Shown here: positions 55,954 to 64,000 of the stretch, piece after piece | How positions within the stretch are numbered: position 1 is the first letter of the stretch | Layout: each line of letters begins with the position of its first letter | Assembly: GCA_046349875.1 (NCBI GenBank) | Contig: JAXMBN010000020.1 | Location: forward strand, 1 to 64,000 | Direction of reading: 5' to 3' | Length of the DNA: 64,000 bases | Origin: JAXMBN01 sp046349875 | GTDB taxonomy: Bacteria > Planctomycetota > Planctomycetia > Pirellulales > Pirellulaceae | Program-made: the position numbers and the translations under genes | The notes under the pieces: generated by a model | Seen by the model: the letters and a program-made list of their open reading frames with translations, nothing else | Databases searched by the model: none | What the model was told of the DNA's origin: nothing

Positions 55954-57360
55954 ATGTTAGGTTCTCGGATGCTTGGACGTCCTCTTATCATTGCTGGATT
56001 CCTGGGCTGCTTGGTACTATCGACCTCGACGGTATCAGCCCAAAAACGTCTTTCGGAACAGGCGGCTGAGACACTGCTTCAAAGTGGTGACCGCCTCGCT
56101 GACCAAGGGGACTATCTCGAAGCGGTCCGCAATTACACCCAAGCCTACTTAGGGATCGTGGCCAAGCTGCGCCAGCAAGAGTTCAGCAAAGATGTCACTC
56201 CAAGCCTGATGACCCGCGAAGAACTCGGTGAAGAGATGAAGCGGCAGGTCAAGGAAGAGTACACGGATGCGGAATGGAAACTGATCCAGGGAACCTATCG
56301 CGCCTTTGGTCTGATTCCCAATACGCTCGACGTCAAAGAGACGATGACCAAACTTCTTACCGAAGAAGTGGGTGGATTTTACGATCCCAAGACCAAAGCG
56401 ATGGTGCTCGTCCGCGAAGCCGATAAAAAACGTCAACCGGGAACGCTAGGACGCTTGCTCGGACAAAAACCTACGTTCGATAAAGAAGAGCAAAAAATCA
56501 CGCTCGCTCACGAACTCACCCATGCACTGCAAGATCAACTGTATGGGCTTCTTGATAAGCAGCGCAGCATCGAGCATGACGACGATATGTCGATGGCATT
56601 TTCAGCCTTGGTGGAGGGCGATGCGACATTGATCATGTTTGGTGAAATGGGACGGCAAGAAGGGGACAGCACGACCTGGACTCAGATGGATCCCGATGCG
56701 GCCAAGTTGATGTTCAACATGATGAAAATGATGCTGCCTGTTGCTGCAGGGAAAACCTACCGCGCCGCTCCAGCGATCTTTCGCGATAGCCTTTTGTTTC
56801 CCTATTCCCAAGGCTTTGTGTTCAATCTTAACCTGACGCGCAAAGGTGGTGTCGATCGGATCCATCAGGCTTACACAAATCCACCTGTTAGCACGGAGCA
56901 GATTCTTCATCCGAAAAAGTACCTTGAGGATCGGGACGATCCTGTCTCCATCGAAATCGCCTCGCCGAAAGAATTGCTTCCTTCCCCATGGGCTCACCTT
57001 GGCGGAAACTGCCTGGGTGAATTTCAAATGTCGATTCTCTTTCGGCGCACGCCCAATGGCACCCAAGCCTCGGAAGGTTGGGATGGAGATCGCTATGAAG
57101 TCTATGAAGATCAAGACGGAAATCTTGCTTTGATTTGGTGCTCGGTTTGGGATACCGAAGACGATGCCAAACAGTTTGAAACGGCGTGGAATCGTTACGC
57201 TGAACTTCGAACGATCCAAGACAAGACGACCGTTCAACGGGATGGTGTTCACGTACGCGTCGTTCAAGGCGTTTCCCAAGCACAAGCTCGAACCGTTCTC
57301 GAGAAGTTGCAATGCGTCGAGAGCCCTAAAACGTTTCCCGTTGCCAAGCCTACTCCATAG
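55954..57360 (+). CDS. exported zinc metallopeptidase-like protein (HExxH)
   Basis: A 468-residue protein with a signal peptide (residues 1-30, ending VSAQKR). The HELTHALQDQ motif is near residue 187, and ALVEGDATLIMF about 40 residues later offers the third ligand glutamate. A helical N-terminal third contains TLLQSGDRLADQGDYLEAVRNYTQAY, similar to one TPR hairpin. The sequence VGGFYDPKTKAMVLV sits before the zinc site. The C-terminal part (SEGWDGDRYEVYEDQDGNLALIWCSVW) is beta-rich. Substrate unknown. It is probably co-transcribed with the propeller gene upstream and the glycosidase-like gene downstream. Confidence 0.8.
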   Translation: MLGSRMLGRPLIIAGFLGCLVLSTSTVSAQKRLSEQAAETLLQSGDRLADQGDYLEAVRNYTQAYLGIVAKLRQQEFSKDVTPSLMTREELGEEMKRQVKEEYTDAEWKLIQGTYRAFGLIPNTLDVKETMTKLLTEEVGGFYDPKTKAMVLVREADKKRQPGTLGRLLGQKPTFDKEEQKITLAHELTHALQDQLYGLLDKQRSIEHDDDMSMAFSALVEGDATLIMFGEMGRQEGDSTTWTQMDPDAAKLMFNMMKMMLPVAAGKTYRAAPAIFRDSLLFPYSQGFVFNLNLTRKGGVDRIHQAYTNPPVSTEQILHPKKYLEDRDDPVSIEIASPKELLPSPWAHLGGNCLGEFQMSILFRRTPNGTQASEGWDGDRYEVYEDQDGNLALIWCSVWDTEDDAKQFETAWNRYAELRTIQDKTTVQRDGVHVRVVQGVSQAQARTVLEKLQCVESPKTFPVAKPTP

Positions 57361-57419
57361 CCATATCGAGATCCCAAACGCACACAGCGAAGTCACTGCT
57401 CTTCGTGATAGGATTGACC

Positions 57420-58529
57420 ATGCGTTGTTTCACCTATCTTCGATCCCGACTTTTGCGATGCAGTTCGACGATATTGGTATCACTTGTGCTCGGTCTTGTC
57501 GCAATACCTAGTGCTTTCGGGAAGAGACGCTTCCTCAGGTTCTCTTATCCAAGGACCGCGTCGTTTGTACTGGAGGGAAGCGAGCAACCCTTCCGTGCCT
57601 CGGGCTTCAATTATGATCACGATGAGAATGGTAGGCTGCTCGAAGACTATTGGGAGTCGGAATGGCCCAAGATCGAAGAGGACTTTCGTGAGATGAAGGT
57701 GCTGGGTGCGAAAGTGATCCGCATCCACCTTCAATTTGGAAGGTTCATGCAATCTCCTACCGAGATTCGCAAAGAAGCCATCGATCGACTCGTCCGCCTA
57801 GTGCAACTCGCTCGCGAAACACGACTCTATTTGAACCTGACCGGCCTGGGCTGCTATCACAAAGGAGATGTGCCTGCTTGGTATGACGCTTTGGATGAAG
57901 AACAACGATGGGAAGCCCAGGCTCAGTTTTGGATTGCCGTCGCAAAAGCCACGCGCAATGAATCGTCCATCTTTTGTTTTGACTTGATGAATGAACCGGT
58001 CGTCTCAGGCGGCAAAAGGCCCCCAGGCGATTGGCTGGGACCTCCATTTGCGGGCAAGCACTTTGTGCAGTTTGTGAGCCTCGATCCTATGCAGCGTTCG
58101 CGTCCTACGGTTGCCAAGGCTTGGATTTCCAAACTGACGGCAGCGATTCGCAGCGAAGATCCGCAACGATTGATTACCGTCGGTCTCGTCGATTGGAGTC
58201 TCGATCGACCTGGATTGACATCCGGATTTGTCCCGCATGTCGTCGAGCCTCATTTGGATTTTATCTCGGTGCACATCTATCCCGAGTCTATGAAACTCGA
58301 TCAAGCACTGGAGACCTTGAAAGGATTTGATCTCAAGATTCCACTCGTAGTGGAAGAGTGCTTTCCCTTGAAATGTACTTCGCAAGAACTGATCGATGTG
58401 ATGAAACGAGCTGACTTTGTCGAGGGTTGGACCAGTTTCTATTGGGGTGCCGACCAAGAAACACTTCGACGTTCGAGCCGTTTACAGGATGCGATGTTGC
58501 TCCATTGGCTTGAAGCATTTCATCCCTAA
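57420..58529 (+). CDS. exported glycoside hydrolase, GH5/cellulase-like (clan A)
   Basis: A 369-residue protein with a signal peptide (FTYLRSRLLRCSSTILVSLVLGLVAIPSAFG). The TIM-barrel motifs are FDLMNEPV near residue 190 (acid/base glutamate) and PLVVEECFP near 311 (nucleophile glutamate), with RASGFNYD, VLGAKVIRIHLQFGRF and SVHIYPES in between. These match clan A glycosidases. ATG 57420 has AGGA eight bases upstream. Substrate is unknown; relatives cleave beta-glucans or mannans. Confidence 0.82.
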   Translation: MRCFTYLRSRLLRCSSTILVSLVLGLVAIPSAFGKRRFLRFSYPRTASFVLEGSEQPFRASGFNYDHDENGRLLEDYWESEWPKIEEDFREMKVLGAKVIRIHLQFGRFMQSPTEIRKEAIDRLVRLVQLARETRLYLNLTGLGCYHKGDVPAWYDALDEEQRWEAQAQFWIAVAKATRNESSIFCFDLMNEPVVSGGKRPPGDWLGPPFAGKHFVQFVSLDPMQRSRPTVAKAWISKLTAAIRSEDPQRLITVGLVDWSLDRPGLTSGFVPHVVEPHLDFISVHIYPESMKLDQALETLKGFDLKIPLVVEECFPLKCTSQELIDVMKRADFVEGWTSFYWGADQETLRRSSRLQDAMLLHWLEAFHP

Positions 58530-58544
58530 TCGCTAGCAATCGAT

Positions 58545-58575
58545 CGACTACTGCGAAAAACGTCGCTTGTAGTCG
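58545..58575. terminator. weak hairpin after the glycoside hydrolase gene
   Basis: A 7-base stem (CGACTAC with GTAGTCG) with a 17-base loop. No T tract. Low support as a terminator. Confidence 0.25.
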
Positions 58576-58619
58576 GAGGCTTTCCTTGGTACCTACAACT
58601 CTATCAAGGGAGTTCGGTG

Positions 58620-59306
58620 ATGGGGACGAGCCTCGGAAATTCAGTATCCATTTCGCCTTGGCTGATCTTGGCGGCACTGCTTGCTCCAACGGGTTGCAAT
58701 GGCTTGCGATCGCGATACGCCATGGACGACCCTGTCTATGCAGAGAAGTACCAGGAAGGCGCGGAGAAGGGGGACGTTCCAGGGAAGCTCAAACAAGCCG
58801 TGGACGCACGCCATGTGGAAGGGCTATCGGGAATGTACCTTTCTGGCGGCACGTTCTATCGCCCGGAGTCGGACCGAACGTTTGGCGGTGCAGAACTAGG
58901 GATCGAAAACTATCCGGCCCCATGGAATTCGTGGCGAATGAGTCTTGGTGGCTACACGAGCGAAGACCAAGGCTACGTCGGCGTGGATGGTGGTATTCGA
59001 CTTCAAACTCCTACCAGACTTGCCCCTTTTGTTGGCCTGGGAACCACGAATGGTTTCTCGCGATCGGTCGAAGATGGCACGCATGATGGACGGGATAATG
59101 ATGACGATCAATTCATCGATGAACCTGGCGAGACAATCACTGGGATCGATCGAACGTTCTTCAGCATCTATCCCGAAGTCGGAGCTCATTTCTGGTTGAA
59201 TGGACGGTGGAGATTAACGACCTTTGGTCGCTACATGATGACAAGCTTTGGTCGCGACGATGACGATTGGATGATTGGAGGATCGGTCGCGGCCTTTGCT
59301 CGTTAA
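58620..59306 (+). CDS. outer-surface lipoprotein, possible beta-barrel, function unknown
   Basis: A 228-residue protein with a lipoprotein signal (SPWLILAALLAPTGC). Mature region contains HVEGLSGMYLSGGTFYRPESD, GGAELGIENYP, MSLGGYTSEDQGYVGVDGGIRL, FFSIYPEVGAHFWLNGRWRLTTFGRYMM and IGGSVAAFAR, an alternating hydrophobic-polar pattern typical of barrel strands. A DDDQFIDEPGE insertion is acidic and may bind calcium. ATG 58620 follows GTG 58617 immediately. Not recognised as a named family. Confidence 0.75.
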   Translation: MGTSLGNSVSISPWLILAALLAPTGCNGLRSRYAMDDPVYAEKYQEGAEKGDVPGKLKQAVDARHVEGLSGMYLSGGTFYRPESDRTFGGAELGIENYPAPWNSWRMSLGGYTSEDQGYVGVDGGIRLQTPTRLAPFVGLGTTNGFSRSVEDGTHDGRDNDDDQFIDEPGETITGIDRTFFSIYPEVGAHFWLNGRWRLTTFGRYMMTSFGRDDDDWMIGGSVAAFAR

Positions 59307-59322
59307 GCTCTATGCAAGGATG

Positions 59323-59364
59323 CTCGATCAGGGCGAATGAGTCGGTTGGTACTGACCGATCGAG
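59323..59364. terminator. possible bidirectional terminator between convergent genes
   Basis: A 7-base outer stem (CTCGATC with GATCGAG) enclosing an inner TCGGT/ACCGA stem-loop. It lies between the lipoprotein and glnD ends and lacks a T tract. Confidence 0.35.
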
Positions 59365-59386
59365 ACCGTTCTCTCAAGAACATGGT

Positions 59387-62017
59387 TCACTCGTCTTCGA
59401 TGGCTCGCAGCAAACGTTGACGTAGCGTGTAGAGTTTTGTTTGCTCGAGGATCTTGTGACCGTCGAGATTGGTCACGTAAAAGACGTCGACCACTTGGTC
59501 TAAGTGGGTACTGATCTTGGCCACTTGTAGGTCGAGGTCTTGTTCGAACAAGACTTTGGCAATGGAATAGAGGAGACCGCGACGATCGTATGCGAAGACC
59601 GAGATGATCGTGAATTCTTCCGACGTATTGTTGTCGAACTGTACTTGAGTTGGCTGATTGCGGACAGCGGTAAGATTGGCCGACTTGGCTTGCCACAGTC
59701 GACGAAAATTCGGAGGCTGTTGATTATTGGGATCGAGGGCTGCCACGATCGCTTTGCATACGGTTTGAATGCGATGGGGCGGTGGTGCTCCTTCATAATC
59801 CAAATCAGAAACGAGGAAACGGTCCCAAGCAGTCCCATCGGGCTGCGTGTGAACTTCCGCTTCCAGAATCTGCAAACCTTGGCTACTGAGCGCACCGGTG
59901 ATGCGATGGAAGATACCTAGACGTTTCCCGACATCGCGCATGCCCACTGTGTACTCGACCGCATCGCGATCTTCATAGTGACGCGCCCATGCCGTGGCCG
60001 GGTTGGCATCGTTCAACGATCGCAACGACTCCAGTTCTTGGACGATTTGGCTGGGTGTGCATCGGAAAAGGTAATTGGCCGGAGTCCCTTGGATCTGATC
60101 GAACCACCATTCCGAGTTTTCCATATTGACCACCAATCGCCGTACCGCATCGCGCTTGGCTTCGAGTTCTTTCTGGAACCACTCATCGGGTTTCTCATCC
60201 CGAAACTGCGAATCCGTGCGTTGATAGAGCTGAGTGAGAAGATCGAGCTTCCAATCATTGAGAGCTCCGGGGCCAACGGCGGCCAAGTCGGCACAGCTAA
60301 GCACATAGAGCATCTGTAGCGCTTCAACGGAACCCACTTGCGAAGCGAATTGAACGATGGTGTCTTTTTGCGAAAGGTCATAACGAAATGCCATGTGCGT
60401 CATGAGCAAATGCTTGTAGACCAGAAACACCAGCATCTCGCGATCACTATCGGAGAGCTTAAGCAATTTCGCGGTGTCGTCGGCGATGACTTTGCCAACA
60501 TCGCTGTGATCTTCGGTAAAGCCTTTGCCGAGATCATGTAGGAGAAGACTCAGGTGTAAGAGAGCCTTATTTTTGATGTTCTTGTAGACGGCTCCTAGTA
60601 CATCGTTTCTCTTTCCAAAATCACACGCCATTTCAACAGCGCGGATGCAGTGCGCATCGACCGTATACTTATGGTATTCGTTGAATTGCAAAAGGGATCG
60701 CGCATGCTTCATGGCGGGGATGATCTGTTCGAGTACCCGCAACTCGTGAAGTCTTCGCAGCGATTCACCCAGACGATTCGGATGACGCATCAATTCCATA
60801 AACGGAGTAACGACATCCGCGGTGGGTTCCGTTTCGCGTCGATTGAGCATCCCAGATCGGATGGCGCGCCACGTTCCATGTTCGATGCGACGGTTATACC
60901 GATTGGCCACCGTCATGAGTTCGAGCACGCGAGCAGGATCTTTGCGGAGACGCTCGATTCCCGATTTGGTCGCCCAAACTTGCCTGATACCTACGCGAAA
61001 ATCACCGTGAACGGGAATCGCGAGTAGGTGTCCAAGGTTTTGAACAACCCAAGAACGCACCTTGGCAGAGGCGACGAAATGCGCCGAGCTATAACGAACT
61101 TCGCTGGTGTATTCGAAGTATTCGCGCATAAATTGTTCGACCGGAAGCACACCCTCTTCCCCTTTGCATTCGGCCCACTTGGCCATCTTCACTTGAACCG
61201 CTCGCTCTAGAGAATCCTGCGGCTTGTTGGCATCAAAATGCAATTGGTTCCGAATGCGAAGCAGGTACTGATAGCCTCGGCGAAGCACAGCGTAGTCTTC
61301 GGTCGCCAATAAACCTCGCTGGGTTAGTTGCTCTGGATCGGCTTCGCCATAGCGAGCGAATCCGACCCATCGGACCAATTGGATATCGCGCAAGCCACCC
61401 CGTGATCGTTTCACATTGGGCTGCAACATGTAGACCGTTTCACCGTACTTCTTTCGCTCTTCAAGCCTCGCCTTTTCGACCGCATCGATCAGACGATTGC
61501 TTCGATGCATCGCACCCAAACGATAGGAATGCACGAATCGTTGAAAGAAGTCGCCATTGCCAAACAACAATCGACTCTCAACCAACGCCGTGAATACCGT
61601 GGCATCGCGCCAAGCGAGTTGCATCGCTTGGCGAGGAGTTCGCATCGAGAAGCCGAGAATGAGTCCAACATCGACGATCATCTGCGACAGCTTGCGAGCG
61701 ATGGGAACAACCGCATCGGCAACCTGAGGCGTGTGCAGCAACATCAAGTCGATATCGGAGTAGGGTGCAAGATCGCGACGACCATAACCACCATGAGCGA
61801 CCAAACAGTACGAGGACTCAGGGGGTGGGTTGGGAAGATCTTCGAGAATCGTGCGGACGAGATCGATGAGGACTGCGTCGACCAAGTCGGTCCAACGAGC
61901 GCAAACTTGAAGGCCGGGCGAACCACTATCATGCTGCTGACGCAGCTTGGCCCGACCTTCGAGAAGATGTTCGCGAGAGGCAACAACCACCGGATGAAGA
62001 GAGGAAGCCGGAGGCAT
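59387..62017 (-). CDS. glnD: [protein-PII] uridylyltransferase/uridylyl-removing enzyme
   Basis: An 876-residue bifunctional enzyme that uridylylates and deuridylylates the PII protein in response to glutamine. Nucleotidyltransferase motif GGYGRRDLAPYSDIDL at residues 76-91, the linker region with NVKRSRGGLRDIQLVRW, the HD phosphohydrolase site LLHDLGKG with TEDHS near residue 490, and two ACT domains near 690-760 (GIFHRITGALSSQGLQILEAEVHT) and 805-870 (RRGLLYSIAKVLFEQDLDLQVAKI). It begins 41 bases after glnB, so the enzyme and its substrate share a transcript. Confidence 0.95.
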   Translation of the reverse strand: MPPASSLHPVVVASREHLLEGRAKLRQQHDSGSPGLQVCARWTDLVDAVLIDLVRTILEDLPNPPPESSYCLVAHGGYGRRDLAPYSDIDLMLLHTPQVADAVVPIARKLSQMIVDVGLILGFSMRTPRQAMQLAWRDATVFTALVESRLLFGNGDFFQRFVHSYRLGAMHRSNRLIDAVEKARLEERKKYGETVYMLQPNVKRSRGGLRDIQLVRWVGFARYGEADPEQLTQRGLLATEDYAVLRRGYQYLLRIRNQLHFDANKPQDSLERAVQVKMAKWAECKGEEGVLPVEQFMREYFEYTSEVRYSSAHFVASAKVRSWVVQNLGHLLAIPVHGDFRVGIRQVWATKSGIERLRKDPARVLELMTVANRYNRRIEHGTWRAIRSGMLNRRETEPTADVVTPFMELMRHPNRLGESLRRLHELRVLEQIIPAMKHARSLLQFNEYHKYTVDAHCIRAVEMACDFGKRNDVLGAVYKNIKNKALLHLSLLLHDLGKGFTEDHSDVGKVIADDTAKLLKLSDSDREMLVFLVYKHLLMTHMAFRYDLSQKDTIVQFASQVGSVEALQMLYVLSCADLAAVGPGALNDWKLDLLTQLYQRTDSQFRDEKPDEWFQKELEAKRDAVRRLVVNMENSEWWFDQIQGTPANYLFRCTPSQIVQELESLRSLNDANPATAWARHYEDRDAVEYTVGMRDVGKRLGIFHRITGALSSQGLQILEAEVHTQPDGTAWDRFLVSDLDYEGAPPPHRIQTVCKAIVAALDPNNQQPPNFRRLWQAKSANLTAVRNQPTQVQFDNNTSEEFTIISVFAYDRRGLLYSIAKVLFEQDLDLQVAKISTHLDQVVDVFYVTNLDGHKILEQTKLYTLRQRLLRAIEDE

Positions 62018-62058
62018 TCGTGGTCACCAATCCCCTTATTGTGCCAACCGAAATTGGC

Positions 62059-62397
62059 CTAAAGGGCCTCGATGCCAGTTTCGCCCGTGCGAATGCGAAT
62101 CGAGTTTTCGAGGTTGGAGACGAAGATCTTTCCGTCGCCGATCTGACCTGTCTGCGCCGTTTGGAGAATGGTGTCGACAACCAATTGGAGGTTGTCGTCG
62201 GTGCAAACGACTTCGATCTTGACCTTAGGGACAAAATCGACGGCGTATTCGGTACCACGATAGATTTCGGTGTGCCCTTTTTGCCGGCCAAACCCGCGCA
62301 CTTCGGTCACCGTCATACCGTGAATCCCTTTTTCGGTCAGGGCATTCTTGACGTCTTCGAGTTTGAAATGGCGGACAATCGCTTCAATCTTCTTCAT
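62059..62397 (-). CDS. glnB: PII nitrogen regulatory protein
   Basis: A 112-residue PII protein. It starts MKKIEAIVRHFKLEDVKNAL and has the T-loop with the uridylylation target tyrosine (RGTEYAVDF, Tyr51), GRQKGHTE, and the C-terminal IGDGKIFVSNLENSIRIRTGE. It senses ATP/ADP and 2-oxoglutarate and controls nitrogen assimilation; GlnD, encoded next, modifies Tyr51. An ammonium transporter is not adjacent, so it could be called GlnB or GlnK; GlnB is used because of the pairing with glnD. Confidence 0.95.
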   Translation of the reverse strand: MKKIEAIVRHFKLEDVKNALTEKGIHGMTVTEVRGFGRQKGHTEIYRGTEYAVDFVPKVKIEVVCTDDNLQLVVDTILQTAQTGQIGDGKIFVSNLENSIRIRTGETGIEAL

Positions 62398-62680
62398 CCC
62401 GCAAATCTCCGATGGGAATCGATGTATCGCCTCGAGTTTCGACTCTGTTCGGCAAGCAAAACAGCGCGCGACGGCATCCAGTTACTAAAAGAAAATCTAA
62501 TCGCCCGCCACTTCGATCGGATTTCCAAAAGTGGAAAACACATCTACCTCGAATATAGCCCAAAGGAGATACCGAGGGAATCGGTCCCGCCCCATTCTTT
62601 GGGAAGACTCAGCCGGCCTTTGCCGTTTCGGAGGGGCATACGGATTTCCCCCACAGGCATCCGGTGGCAATTTCAAACAC

Positions 62681-63229
62681 CTAGCGTCGCGTCCAGGGAA
62701 CGTCGGGAACATTGGCCATCCGATTCGCTGTGCGGGCCATGACGAAGAGCAAATCGCTGAGGCGGTTGAGGTAAACGATAATTCGCGATAGATCGCTGAC
62801 ATGAGGATCGTGGGACAAACCAACGACTTCCCGCTCAGCGCGTCGGCAAATGGTTCGGGCCAAATGAAGGTTGGCAGCCGCTTGTGAGCCTCCAGGCAAA
62901 ATAAACTGTCGAAGCGGTGGAAGCAATGCATCCCACCGGTCGATCATTTGTTCCATCTCTTCGACCGCAGAATCTCCCTTCCATTTCAAATCATGTTGCT
63001 CAGGAAAAGGGGTTGCTAGTTCGGCTCCGATCGAAAAAATTCCCTCTTGGACATTTTGAAGTATAGAATCCATTTCAGAGTCGAGTGGTGACGAGCGAAC
63101 GACTCCCAGGACCGCATTCAGTTCATCGATCGTTCCATAAGCACAGATTCGATGGTCATCCTTGGAAACTCGGGGACCTCCGAAAAGTCCTGTAGTCCCA
63201 GCATCACCAGTCTTGGTATAAATTTTCAT
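62681..63229 (-). CDS. cob(I)alamin adenosyltransferase (PduO type)
   Basis: A 182-residue enzyme adding the adenosyl group of ATP to cob(I)alamin. Signature sequences: MKIYTKTGDAGTTGLFGG, the ATP site; CAYGTIDELNAVLG; LPPLRQFILPGGSQAAANLHLARTICRRAERE; IIVYLNRLSDLLFVMAR. The length is normal for the PduO/MMAB class, which makes adenosylcobalamin for B12-dependent mutases or diol dehydratases. No B12 riboswitch is visible upstream. It is divergent from the NUDIX gene. Confidence 0.93.
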   Translation of the reverse strand: MKIYTKTGDAGTTGLFGGPRVSKDDHRICAYGTIDELNAVLGVVRSSPLDSEMDSILQNVQEGIFSIGAELATPFPEQHDLKWKGDSAVEEMEQMIDRWDALLPPLRQFILPGGSQAAANLHLARTICRRAEREVVGLSHDPHVSDLSRIIVYLNRLSDLLFVMARTANRMANVPDVPWTRR

Positions 63230-63333
63230 GAATCGCTTCGATCTACCACCCAGGTTAAGGGCGATTTTGGAATACTGCGTTTGCGAACGGTTTTAGGAAA
63301 CGTCGTCAAGAAACATGGTTTAGACCATATGTT

Positions 63334-63798
63334 ATGGAAGAGGCAACCCGCATGCCACAACCTGTGCTCGCTGCTGGATACTTGATCTTCTGCAGGAAGC
63401 CCTCGGTCTCGTTCCTCCTGATGAAGCACGCCAATCGCTGGGATCTTCCCAAAGGGAGGCTCGATCCGGGCGAAACCATCGAGCAGGCGGCCATGCGAGA
63501 ATTGTGCGAAGAGACCGGTTTTTTGCGACGCGAAATCGAACCGGTAGAGGAGTTTCGCTTCACGCTCAAATATGAGTTGCCAGCCAAAAAGGGACAGAAG
63601 CCTCGCCCCAAAGAGCTAACCATTTTCTTGGGTTGGATGGAAGAAGCTCGGACTCCCATTTTGACCGAACATGAAGGGTTTGCCTGGTTCCATTGGAACC
63701 CGCCTCACAGCATCCAATCGACTACGATCGATCCCCTTCTTACCTACACGCATAAGTTTTTTCTCCATCAGACCGCCGCGGCAGCTCGTGGTGCATAG
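63334..63798 (+). CDS. NUDIX hydrolase (Ap4A hydrolase-like)
   Basis: A 154-residue protein with the complete NUDIX box: GRLDPGETIEQAAMREL then CEETGF, with the catalytic REXXEE core, near residues 47-69. Before it, AAGYLIFC and LLMKHANRWDLPKG match the bis(5'-nucleosyl)-tetraphosphatase subgroup. The start is ATG 63334 or 63352. Such enzymes clear Ap4A or other nucleotide derivatives. It lies divergent from the adenosyltransferase gene and is followed by a hairpin. Confidence 0.88.
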   Translation: MEEATRMPQPVLAAGYLIFCRKPSVSFLLMKHANRWDLPKGRLDPGETIEQAAMRELCEETGFLRREIEPVEEFRFTLKYELPAKKGQKPRPKELTIFLGWMEEARTPILTEHEGFAWFHWNPPHSIQSTTIDPLLTYTHKFFLHQTAAAARGA

Positions 63799-63815
63799 CG
63801 AAACGGCTCAACCGA

Positions 63816-63846
63816 GACACATCGCTTGGCCACCCGCCGATGTGTC
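63816..63846 (+). terminator. terminator-like hairpin after the NUDIX gene
   Basis: A perfect 9-base stem (GACACATCG with CGATGTGTC) and a 13-base loop, 17 bases after the stop. No T tract follows on the plus strand. Confidence 0.45.
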
Positions 63847-64000
63847 CTAGAGACTTCTTCAAAAAGGGGATTTTGGCTTCCGCAATCGCAGCGGAAAGAG
63901 GACAATCATTGGCCTTTTCGAGGGCGTCTTCGGTTTTGGTTTAAGGGTCTCGTGCAGTGGTGTCTCGACCGATTGGTCTAGACCGCGAATGGGATCGATT

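Noticed and set aside
62020..62742. 240-codon open frame antisense to glnB and the region beyond
   Set aside because: Overlaps glnB fully on the opposite strand and shows no protein motif.
1..64000. tRNA, rRNA, CRISPR, insertion sequence or prophage
   Set aside because: No cloverleaf-like T-loop signature, rRNA sequence, repeat-spacer array, transposase or phage structural gene was found by reading both strands; a covariance-model scan would settle small RNAs.

Overview
The window reads as chromosome of a planctomycete, most likely in or near the Pirellulaceae (order Pirellulales). The evidence is a DUF1559 prepilin-like protein with the H-x9-DG tail, a C-x-GP-x-C secreted protein, a WD40 protein with a planctomycete-style N-terminal module, several ECF sigma factors each with a short membrane or secreted partner, TPR and ATPase-linked Ser/Thr kinases, and base composition near 50% GC by eye. 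I saw no rRNA, tRNA, CRISPR array, transposase, integrase or phage gene. Assignments rest on motifs recognised by eye; no database was searched.

Layout. 0-8.3 kb (+): the tail of a TPR protein, an ECF sigma factor with an overlapping membrane partner, purine nucleoside phosphorylase, a serine hydrolase, and a YCII/DGPF - ECF42-type sigma - zinc protease operon. 8.4-17.3 kb (-): a cytochrome c'-like protein and a carbohydrate block (glgC, a diguanylate cyclase, alaC, a GalU-like protein with a degenerate signature, and a large GHMP-kinase/UDPGP fusion). 17.8-22 kb: a secreted WD40 protein, a cyanophycinase-like peptidase and a small protein sharing the WD40 protein's N-terminal module. 22.7-28.7 kb (+): an ECF sigma operon running through a coiled-coil protein to a DUF1559 protein, a lipoprotein and a double AhpD-fold protein. 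28.7-36.4 kb: two unknown proteins, a DUF3293 protein, an RND efflux pair and an aminotransferase. 36.7-41.1 kb (-): an ExbB/TolQ-like protein and two single-TM partners. 41.7-45.3 kb: cpaF-tadB-tadC and a lipoprotein. 45.6-52.9 kb: an epimerase, a kinase-ATPase, a zinc-ribbon membrane protein and a TerC-like protein, all interrupted by indels. 53-64 kb: a GspF-like protein, a metallo-hydrolase, three secreted proteins, a lipoprotein, glnB-glnD, a cobalamin adenosyltransferase and a NUDIX hydrolase.

The most unusual feature is the set of genes between about 36.7 and 52.9 kb whose protein sequence continues across reading frames through single-base indels, while neighbouring genes are intact. 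Patchy consensus error is the simplest explanation. One of them, at 37.11 kb, sits on a formal -1 slippery heptamer and could be programmed. The most interesting intact gene is the kinase-pyrophosphorylase fusion at 8969-12319, whose domains are in the opposite order to the known fucokinase/GDP-fucose pyrophosphorylase enzymes.
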